Source: Singulisphaera sp. GP187
Lineage (GTDB): Bacteria > Planctomycetota > Phycisphaerae > Phycisphaerales > SM1A02
NCBI GenBank assembly: GCA_945868805.1
Contig: CAMBMO010000001.1
Location: 1 to 64,000 of the forward strand
Direction: 5' to 3'
Length of the DNA stretch: 64,000 bases
Below, one piece after another: positions 34,691-41,543 of the stretch (position 1 is its first letter; the number at the start of each line of letters is the position of its first letter). The notes below the pieces were generated by a model. The model did no database searches and was not told the DNA's origin. It saw nothing but the letters and a program-made list of their open reading frames with translations. Both the position numbers and the translations under genes were made by a program.

Positions 34691-34870
34691 CGGAGGGGAG
34701 AAAGATGCTCTTGGCCCGTCTGATGCACATTCAAACGGGCAATACTCTTTTCGGAAAGAACGCCAATTGTTCCCCAAAAAATGAAGCTTCTTGTTGAGCG
34801 ATCGTCCGTGGCAAGCCCCACCGTGTGCAGGTGGAGCTTGGAATATGCGATCGTGGTTGTCTGCAGCTGA
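34691..34870 (-). other. Structured 3' region before terminator, candidate small RNA
   Basis: No convincing gene is in these 180 bases. On the minus strand two hairpins can be drawn, CCACC/GGTGG around 34819-34834 and GCCCGT/ACGGGC around 34712-34738, upstream of the strong terminator. The region could be a long 3' untranslated region or a separate small RNA. It does not match SRP RNA, tmRNA or RNase P motifs that I can recognise. Confidence 0.3.
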
Positions 34871-35365
34871 TCAGGGCGCAAGTGGTTGCAGGAGCTGCAG
34901 TTCGATCTCCGGCGCCTGCACGGGCTTGCGGGTGTTGAGGTCGATGTAAGCCCATCGGCTGGAGGCACGACAGACTTCGGCTTCGCGCCCTCGATGCCAG
35001 ATCACAGTCTCACGTTGGATGGTGGTCCGACCGCGTCGAGAAATCCAGGTTGCGCATCCGAGTGAATCTGCCTCGAAAACTTCGCAGAGGTAGTCGATCT
35101 CGTGTCGTAAAACAAACCACATTCGTTGCCTTGCCAGAAGTGTCGCTCGAGAGAGACCAATCGAGACGCCATGGAGCTCTTCGATTCGATCGATCCAGCG
35201 GACATACTCGACGTTGCTGACATGCGCAATGATCGATCCGAGAGCGTGAGAGCCGACGGTCAAGGTCAGCGTGAACGGCACAGCGTTCGGAGGTCTGATC
35301 ACACTCGGGAGAGTCAACTGGACAATTTCGAATTCTTCGGCGGGGATCGGAGTCGAATGTGTCAT
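34871..35365 (-). CDS. Acyl-CoA thioesterase, hotdog fold (4HBT)
   Basis: A 164-residue hotdog protein. AHVSNVEYVRWIDRIEELHG is the active-site helix of the YbgC/4HBT type, where His-Val-x-Asn replaces the commoner HVNN, and RHEIDYLCEVFEADSLGCATWI covers the central strands. Such enzymes cleave acyl-CoA thioesters in the cytoplasm. The ATG at 35365 overlaps the DUF971 stop by four bases. Confidence 0.85.
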   Translation of the reverse strand: MTHSTPIPAEEFEIVQLTLPSVIRPPNAVPFTLTLTVGSHALGSIIAHVSNVEYVRWIDRIEELHGVSIGLSRATLLARQRMWFVLRHEIDYLCEVFEADSLGCATWISRRGRTTIQRETVIWHRGREAEVCRASSRWAYIDLNTRKPVQAPEIELQLLQPLAP

Positions 35366-35751
35366 TGCGGATTCTTGTCGGCAGAATTCGGCGCCTGCAG
35401 GGTCGGATCGATCTCGCGAAGATATTTCCATGAGAAGAGTCCTGTTTCGTGTCCGTCGCTAAATCGAATTCGTACGGCGTAGTTTCCGACGAGTTCTGCT
35501 GTGAGCGCCTCGAGTGGCTGAGAGTTGCGAGCGGAGGGAAGCACGGTCAACGGGTTCAAAGCCAACGACTCGCGAACTGCCCGAGCGTCTGCAGAGGGCG
35601 ACATTCTGCGCAGGTATGCAACGGGGAAAAACGAGGTCTTGCCGCCACGCCAGCGAACTTCAAGGCCTTCGCGCCGGCGCAATTCGAGGTGTTCAGGGGA
35701 GTCTTCCATCGACATGAATGAGTGTAGATCGCAGTGAGCGCGAATCTGCAT
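35362..35751 (-). CDS. DUF971 domain protein
   Basis: A 129-residue protein with the DUF971 (gamma-butyrobetaine-hydroxylase-like N-terminal) domain: LEVRWRGGKTSFFPVAYLR and AVRIRFSDGHETGLFSWKYLRE are classical. These small domains are often linked to iron-sulfur proteins such as Mrp, but the metal-binding cysteines are not evident in this copy. Starts at 35751, 35715 or 35709 are all possible; the last two fit homologues better. Overlaps the thioesterase gene by ATGA. Confidence 0.8.
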   Translation of the reverse strand: MQIRAHCDLHSFMSMEDSPEHLELRRREGLEVRWRGGKTSFFPVAYLRRMSPSADARAVRESLALNPLTVLPSARNSQPLEALTAELVGNYAVRIRFSDGHETGLFSWKYLREIDPTLQAPNSADKNPQ

Positions 35752-35760
35752 TGGTCGCAG

Positions 35761-37347
35761 TTATTGGATTGGGAGAGCCGCAAGCGACTCGGAAGATTCG
35801 ATGATTTCCCGGTACTGGTTCTCGAAAAACGCGTTGAACCGCCTGCGCATGATCGTTCGGGGTTGCTCCGGATCTTTCCACAGTCCGTCCTGCGCGAATC
35901 CACCCTTGAGCCAACCCTTCCGGATTGTGGGGAGATCTTTCGGCGAGTTCAAGTCGAGAGTCGTTCCATTAGGTCCTTCGATTGTCGGAAGCCGATCAAA
36001 GAGTTCGAGCCAGTGTTTGAGAGTTGGGTCGGAAACATCTTCGGAACCGACGATCCCATCATGGTGTGGATAGTCAGGATGGGAATGAATCGCCAGCCAC
36101 GCCCGACGCAAGAGGTCCGTGTTGCTGATCGCGAGCGGAACGAAAATGGTCGCGACGAAGTCCCGAAAATTCGAGTCGCTGACGAGGGGAGATTGATCGT
36201 CGAAAGGATTCATCTGATCGATAAAGCAGGTCTCGCAGCATTCGTACGCAGCTCGCCTGGCCGGCATTCGCCGAAGTGAATATTCGATAGGTCGGAAGTA
36301 ACCGCAAAGTTTTCCTTCACCATGCGGAAGCTGCCAGAGCGTCTGCCCCTCCATTGAGAGACAAAAGAGAACAAAGCTCCTCGCCAGTTCTGGGTTGGGC
36401 GCCCCTCGGAGTATTGCGACTGGGTCCGCATCCACGACACTTTCACCCTTTGGAGTGGAAAACTCAATCCGCTTGAGGGATGGAATGCCGGTCGCGGTTG
36501 CGGCATCTGCCATTGCTTGAACCTGATACCGGCCGTAAAAGTCGATCGAGATTCCTGTCCAAGACTCTCCCTTTGCGACCAATGCGGGAACGAGTGAACT
36601 TGATCCGACGATTTGGTTCGTATTCGCCGCTGCTCGGCGGAGGATCTGCCAGCCACGCTTCCATCCAAGGCGCTGAAGAATGGTCTCAAACGCGGTTGCG
36701 ACTGATCCGCTTTGCGCGGGATTTGCGAGAGCGACCTTTTCGAACAAGGAGGGGGCCGCCAAGTCTGCCCAAACCTTGGGCGTCGAGAGTGATCGCTCGG
36801 ATAACTCGCCGACATTGGAAATGATTCCGAACGTACTCAGTGCCGCCCCAAACCAGTGGTGTTGTGGGTCGTAGAGCGGACGACCGTCGATTGCGTTTTC
36901 CCCATAGATCTCGTCGAGTTGTGCTTGGGTCATCCAGTCGCATCGGTCGAGAATGGTCGTCGACCGTTGCGTCGCGCCCGTGCCGATCGTGATCGGTCGA
37001 CACATTGCGTCGAATTCATACGATCCACCGCCAAGCAAGATGTCCGCATCGCCTCCGACTGGTTGGCCATTTCGTAGCGCGGACTCATACTGTGCGACGA
37101 GTAACTGGCGAATCTCTGAACTTCCTCCAGGAGTACTCCAGGCGACCTCGACCTGTTCGCCGTGTTTCTCTTGATGCCATCTGGAAAATGCCGCAGAAAA
37201 TTCCGACCGAATCTGCTCGTTGTGTGGCGTCACGATGATCAGCGACTTGTCGGTTGAAGGAGCGCGGGTGCCTCGGTACGCAATGACCGGGGTCAGTGTC
37301 AACACGGCGATTGCGCCGAGCGAGAAATAGAGAGGGGCACGACTCAT
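35761..37347 (-). CDS. Extracellular solute-binding protein, iron-type (family 1/6), with anchor
   Basis: A 528-residue protein with an N-terminal helix MSRAPLYFSLGAIAVLTLTP and then the phrase SLIIVTPHNEQIRSEFSAAFSRWH, typical of AfuA/FbpA-type binding proteins for iron or organic anions. WFGAALSTFGIISN and VALANPAQSGSVATAFE are also family-like. The C-terminal 180 residues, including RRAAYECCETCF with three close cysteines, are longer than usual for the family. No permease or ATPase gene adjoins it, which is unusual. It overlaps the pyrF stop by four bases. Confidence 0.75.
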   Translation of the reverse strand: MSRAPLYFSLGAIAVLTLTPVIAYRGTRAPSTDKSLIIVTPHNEQIRSEFSAAFSRWHQEKHGEQVEVAWSTPGGSSEIRQLLVAQYESALRNGQPVGGDADILLGGGSYEFDAMCRPITIGTGATQRSTTILDRCDWMTQAQLDEIYGENAIDGRPLYDPQHHWFGAALSTFGIISNVGELSERSLSTPKVWADLAAPSLFEKVALANPAQSGSVATAFETILQRLGWKRGWQILRRAAANTNQIVGSSSLVPALVAKGESWTGISIDFYGRYQVQAMADAATATGIPSLKRIEFSTPKGESVVDADPVAILRGAPNPELARSFVLFCLSMEGQTLWQLPHGEGKLCGYFRPIEYSLRRMPARRAAYECCETCFIDQMNPFDDQSPLVSDSNFRDFVATIFVPLAISNTDLLRRAWLAIHSHPDYPHHDGIVGSEDVSDPTLKHWLELFDRLPTIEGPNGTTLDLNSPKDLPTIRKGWLKGGFAQDGLWKDPEQPRTIMRRRFNAFFENQYREIIESSESLAALPIQ

Positions 37348-38252
37348 CGTGAAACGGTGGTTGAGATCGACGAGCCGGAAATACCGCGGCGAATCTCACT
37401 CGCGAACGATTCGGCCGCACGCTGGATCGGTGAGACCCAATCGGAGTCATTGGCTCCGAAAGCGAAGATCACACTTCTGCTCGCGGTCACGATCGCCCCG
37501 CGACTCGCCCCGCGACTCGCCCCGCAATCGTCCTGATTGAAGCACGGTTTCACATCCTCGACCGATCCGCCTTGTGCGCCAAAGCCGGGGACGAGAAAAA
37601 TCTGCTGTGGCATGATGGCTCGTAGTGACGCGGCCTCTTTCGACTTTGTCGCACCAACGACGGCGCCGAGGGCGCTATAGCCACTGCTTCCAACCGATGC
37701 CTTACCCGCCTCAGCGATAATGGTTGCGACTCGTTCGGCGATGGTCAGTCCGCCTTCGGTCCGGATTGTTTGCAATGCATCTGAGCCTGGATTCGAGGTT
37801 CGTACAAGCGCGAACGCTCCCCCGCGAGACAGGAACGGTTCGAGGGTCTCTGCCCCCAAGTACGCATTGACGGTCGACCAATTCGCGCCGTACTGCTTGT
37901 ACATGGCGGCGGAATAATGTTCGGCAGAGATGCCGATGTCGCCACGCTTTGAATCGAGAATGGTCACGATCCCCGCTGCCTTTGCGGCAGACATCGCCTC
38001 CTGAAGCACTCGCATCCCGTCCGGACCAAATCGCTCATAGCACGCCGACTGGATCTTGAGGCATGGGACGATTCCCTTCAGTGCCTCGATGACCCTCACG
38101 CTGAACGCGGAGAGTGCTGCGATGTCCCCGCGCCCGCGCAGTGCCATAGGAAGCTTATCGATGACTGGATCGAGCCCGACACACACCGGTGAACCGACCT
38201 CGTCAATGACTCGAAGCAAGGTGTCGGCGGGGTGGTTCGATTGCTCGGTCAC
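37344..38252 (-). CDS. pyrF: Orotidine 5'-phosphate decarboxylase, type 2
   Basis: Makes UMP in pyrimidine synthesis. The 302 residues are type 2 length. CVGLDPVIDKLP, the catalytic Lys/Asp motif TILDSKRGDIG, ALVRTSNPGSD and VPGFGAQGGS are all present, followed by the phosphate-binding end. Near residue 248 there is a tandem repeat GASRGASRGA made by two direct 12-base copies (about 37494-37520). It heads a four-gene minus-strand unit running to the terminator at 34655. Confidence 0.95.
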   Translation of the reverse strand: MTEQSNHPADTLLRVIDEVGSPVCVGLDPVIDKLPMALRGRGDIAALSAFSVRVIEALKGIVPCLKIQSACYERFGPDGMRVLQEAMSAAKAAGIVTILDSKRGDIGISAEHYSAAMYKQYGANWSTVNAYLGAETLEPFLSRGGAFALVRTSNPGSDALQTIRTEGGLTIAERVATIIAEAGKASVGSSGYSALGAVVGATKSKEAASLRAIMPQQIFLVPGFGAQGGSVEDVKPCFNQDDCGASRGASRGAIVTASRSVIFAFGANDSDWVSPIQRAAESFASEIRRGISGSSISTTVSR

Positions 38253-38289
38253 TGGTGAGATAGTAACGCTTGGACGATACGCTCATGCG

Positions 38290-39606
38290 ATGACGTTGCG
38301 CGCAGTGGTTCTCTCGATCGGTGACGAGTTGACGCTTGGGCAAATCGCGGAGCGCAACGCAGGATGGATCGCACAAGAGTTCCTTCGCCACGGCGCACTT
38401 GTTTTCGAACATCGGACAGTTCGCGATGATCGATCGCACATCGCGGCGGGGATCGTGGAGCTTGCTCGAAAGGCCGAGATCGTCATGGTCACCGGCGGAC
38501 TGGGTCCAACCGAAGACGATCTCACGCGCGAAGCGCTCGCAGACGCGCTTGGTGGCGTCGAATTGGTCAAGGACGACGCGGCCGTCTTAGCACTCAGATC
38601 GCGCTTTGAAGACCGTGGGCGACCGATGCCTCCATCGAACGCGAAACAGGCACTTCGGCCAGTGAACGCGACGTGCATCGCGAATCCCAATGGAAGTGCG
38701 CCGGGGCTCATGGTTCGGTTGGGCGGTGCGCTGGTTGTGTGCCTTCCGGGACCGCCAAACGAGATGAAATCAATGGTCGTGGCAACGATCCTGCCATTGC
38801 TCGATGCGATGGTGGAAGCCTCTGGGGGAAAGGCTCTCGCAACCTGCGCCATCCACAGCTGTGGGCTTCCCGAGAGTATTGCGGCGGAGCGTATTCGGGA
38901 GTTGATGGATCGATCTGCGAATCCCGTTGCGGGCACGACGGCGAGTGGTGCGGTCGTCACAGCGCGAATTCGCGCCGTCGATGCTGCCGCGATCGATGGT
39001 TCGTTCGATCGCGCCGTGCGAGAAGTCGAACGCGCCTGGGCTCCATATGTCTTTGGTCGCGATGGGATAACTCTGGCCGAGTCGCTGGGAGAGATCTTGC
39101 GACGATCCAACGACCGCGTGGCTGTTGCAGAGAGCTGTACTGGTGGCGGGATCGGCTCATATTTCACGAGCGCGGCCGGATCAAGCGAATGGTTCGCGGG
39201 AGGATGGATCACCTACTCAAACGAACTCAAGACGCAGATGTTGGGCATTGCGCCGGAGTTGATCGGGGAGCACGGAGCTGTGAGCGAGCAGGTTGCATGT
39301 GCGATGGCACTCGGAGCAGCGGTGCGCGCCCAGACGCGCTTCGCGGTCAGCGTGACGGGAATCGCAGGTCCTGGCGGTGGAACGACCGACAAGCCGGTGG
39401 GGAGCGTTTGGATCGCGGTAGCCGATCTGAGTGAGCAAGATGCGCGCAAGCGCGTCCGTTCGCGCTCCTTTCAATTCGCTGGGGATCGCGAAACAGTTCG
39501 CGAGCGCACCAGTCGCGTCGCAGCTCAACTGGTTCGGTTGGTCGCAATTGGGGAGCCCGATGTCCCCGTCTTCTGGGAAGTTCCTCGAGGCAAGGGCGGG
39601 TCTTAA
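38290..39606 (+). CDS. cinA: CinA-like protein, nicotinamide mononucleotide amidase domain
   Basis: A 438-residue two-domain protein. The N-terminal MoCF-like half has SIGDELTLGQIAERNAGWIA and VTGGLGPTEDDLTREALAD. The C-terminal PncC half has VAESCTGGGIGSYFTSAAGSS, with the Ser used for NMN deamidation, and SVTGIAGPGGGTTDKPVGSVW. Full-length members recycle NMN in pyridine nucleotide salvage. The frame extends to 38056, but homology starts at the ATG at 38290. The TAATG junction couples it to folK. Confidence 0.94.
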   Translation: MTLRAVVLSIGDELTLGQIAERNAGWIAQEFLRHGALVFEHRTVRDDRSHIAAGIVELARKAEIVMVTGGLGPTEDDLTREALADALGGVELVKDDAAVLALRSRFEDRGRPMPPSNAKQALRPVNATCIANPNGSAPGLMVRLGGALVVCLPGPPNEMKSMVVATILPLLDAMVEASGGKALATCAIHSCGLPESIAAERIRELMDRSANPVAGTTASGAVVTARIRAVDAAAIDGSFDRAVREVERAWAPYVFGRDGITLAESLGEILRRSNDRVAVAESCTGGGIGSYFTSAAGSSEWFAGGWITYSNELKTQMLGIAPELIGEHGAVSEQVACAMALGAAVRAQTRFAVSVTGIAGPGGGTTDKPVGSVWIAVADLSEQDARKRVRSRSFQFAGDRETVRERTSRVAAQLVRLVAIGEPDVPVFWEVPRGKGGS

Positions 39607-40121
39607 TGAGCGAGCGAGCGTTCGTCGGAATTGGATCCAATCTCGGCGACCGAGCTTCGATGATTGATCAGGCAATTCGCGCGCTCGATCGATCCCCAGC
39701 GATCGCGGTCGTTCAGTGCAGTTCGCTCTGGGAAACCGATCCAGTCGGGCCCCCACAACCGAAGTATCTCAATGGGGCGGTCGAATTGGCGACGACGCTC
39801 AATCCACACGCCTTGCTCGATGCTCTCCTGGAGATCGAGCGATCACTCGGGCGATCGCGCACCGAAAATGAACGCAATGCTCCTCGAACGATTGATCTCG
39901 ACATCCTCCTTTTCGGCGAGAGAGTGGTGTCGGAGTTCCATCTTGAAATCCCCCATCCAAGACTCGCACTGAGACCATTTGCGCTCGTTCCATTGATCGA
40001 AATCGATGCGAGTCTGATTTATCCTCAGGGGGGTGATCTGCTACTATCTCTCCTCTCTGTGGCAGGAGGAAACGATGGCGTTGTCATGTGGCGCGCCCGT
40101 AAACCATCCTCCGTTACATAG
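39606..40121 (+). CDS. folK: 2-amino-4-hydroxy-6-hydroxymethyldihydropteridine pyrophosphokinase
   Basis: Pyrophosphorylates the pterin in folate synthesis. The 171 residues hold AFVGIGSNLGDRASMIDQAI, SSLWETDPVGPPQPKYLNGAVEL, the catalytic loop ERSLGRSRTENERNAPRTIDLDILLFGE and IPHPRLALRPFALVPL. A C-terminal 20 residues beyond the fold are not conserved. Start overlaps the cinA stop (TAATG). Confidence 0.95.
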   Translation: MSERAFVGIGSNLGDRASMIDQAIRALDRSPAIAVVQCSSLWETDPVGPPQPKYLNGAVELATTLNPHALLDALLEIERSLGRSRTENERNAPRTIDLDILLFGERVVSEFHLEIPHPRLALRPFALVPLIEIDASLIYPQGGDLLLSLLSVAGGNDGVVMWRARKPSSVT

Positions 40122-40135
40122 GTATTGGAAACGAC

Positions 40136-41494
40136 ATGATGACACTTCGATTGCTCGCCGCGTCTTCGACCTTCTTGATCAGTTCACTTGCATTCGCACA
40201 AGCTGCGGCGCCAGTCGCGCCAGTCGCGCCAGCAACGCCACCGGCTGGTAGTGGCGCACCCGCCAATGACGCCCCCGTGGATCTGGACAGCGCGCCGATC
40301 GACGAGGCACAAATGGCTGCGATGTTTCCGAAGTCGCCGATGAATGCCGAGTCGTTCGATGCGAGTGCGACGACTCCAGAGGCGATTGCCAAGGGATCAG
40401 CGCTCCTCGAATCGATCGCCACCGCCTATCGCACGGCTCCTGCGTTTTCCGATACGGTTTCTTGGAGCGTAAAGATTCCTGGTGGCGAACAGAAAGACTC
40501 AATGACTCTCAAGTTTGGCGCAGGGCAGGACATGCAGATCAAGGCTGGAACGAGTGAGCTGACATGCGTCGGGGGCAAGGTCTATTTCGCGGACGAAGGC
40601 GTCATGGACAAGTTTGTTGAAGTTCCGCTCAATGGAACACTCGCCAACACGCTGAAGACCGAGTTCGAAGGAATCGACTTTCCATGCCCGCATCTCACTT
40701 TGCGTGGTGCTGAGGCGGGCACGGCGATCCAGGCGTTCAGTTTCGGTGGTGGATCATTCGAAAGGGTTGCTGGGTATCAAGAGAAGGGCGGTGTTTCACA
40801 GGTTTTGCTCGCTGGTGGCGACAGCGATCTGATGATCTGCGCCGATCCCCGAACGAGATTGTTGTCGGCGATGACCCTCGTCATGAGTCCTCCTGGCGCG
40901 CCTGCCGGCATTCGATTCACAGTCAATTTCACAATGGATCCCAAAGTCACTCCGACGATGGAAGTCCCAATTGCATTCACTGCGGGCGAGCGAAAGGCAG
41001 TCGATTCGTTAGCGCAAATGGCACCAACGCGACCTGAGTCGATCGCAATCGGCAGTGAGGCTCCCGGGTTTTCACTGCAAGATCTCTCCGGCAAGACTTT
41101 CTCGCTCGCCGATATGCGTGGAAAGGTTGTCGTCGTTGATTTCTGGGCAACCTGGTGCGGACCCTGCCGAAAGGGTCTTCCGCTGGTCAATGACTTCGCG
41201 AAGTGGGTTGAGGAGTCCAAGCAACCTGTCGTGGTCCTCGGTATCAATGTCTGGGAGCGCGGCGACAACATGGTTGAGAAGTCGAAGGAGTATTGGACGA
41301 AGCAGGGATTCGTCTTTCCAACACTCCTCGACCATGAAGGAAATGTCGTCAAGCTGTACGGATTCAGTGGAATCCCAGCGGTTGTCGTCATTGGAACGGA
41401 CGGCAAAGTCGTAACCGTTCATGAGGGTTTCGATCCGAAGTTGACGGATGTACTGAAGGAAGAAGTTGTCAAAGCGCTCGGCACGAAAGGATGA
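40136..41494 (+). CDS. TlpA-type thiol-disulfide oxidoreductase with LolA-like N-terminal domain
   Basis: A secreted 452-residue protein. The signal peptide is MMTLRLLAASSTFLISSLAFA, then an Ala/Pro/Val-rich linker. A DUF2092/LolA-like beta domain spans about 80-290 (ALLESIATAYRTAPAFSDTV). The C-terminal thioredoxin domain has WATWCGPCRKG with the redox CxxC near 341-344 and GFSGIPAVVVIGTDG with the cis-Pro. Probably acts in periplasmic disulfide reduction. Followed 49 bp later by polA. Confidence 0.88.
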   Translation: MMTLRLLAASSTFLISSLAFAQAAAPVAPVAPATPPAGSGAPANDAPVDLDSAPIDEAQMAAMFPKSPMNAESFDASATTPEAIAKGSALLESIATAYRTAPAFSDTVSWSVKIPGGEQKDSMTLKFGAGQDMQIKAGTSELTCVGGKVYFADEGVMDKFVEVPLNGTLANTLKTEFEGIDFPCPHLTLRGAEAGTAIQAFSFGGGSFERVAGYQEKGGVSQVLLAGGDSDLMICADPRTRLLSAMTLVMSPPGAPAGIRFTVNFTMDPKVTPTMEVPIAFTAGERKAVDSLAQMAPTRPESIAIGSEAPGFSLQDLSGKTFSLADMRGKVVVVDFWATWCGPCRKGLPLVNDFAKWVEESKQPVVVLGINVWERGDNMVEKSKEYWTKQGFVFPTLLDHEGNVVKLYGFSGIPAVVVIGTDGKVVTVHEGFDPKLTDVLKEEVVKALGTKG

Positions 41495-41543
41495 TTCGGA
41501 AAGGGATGATCCGAGTCTCCAAACTTCTATTTCATAAGGTGTA

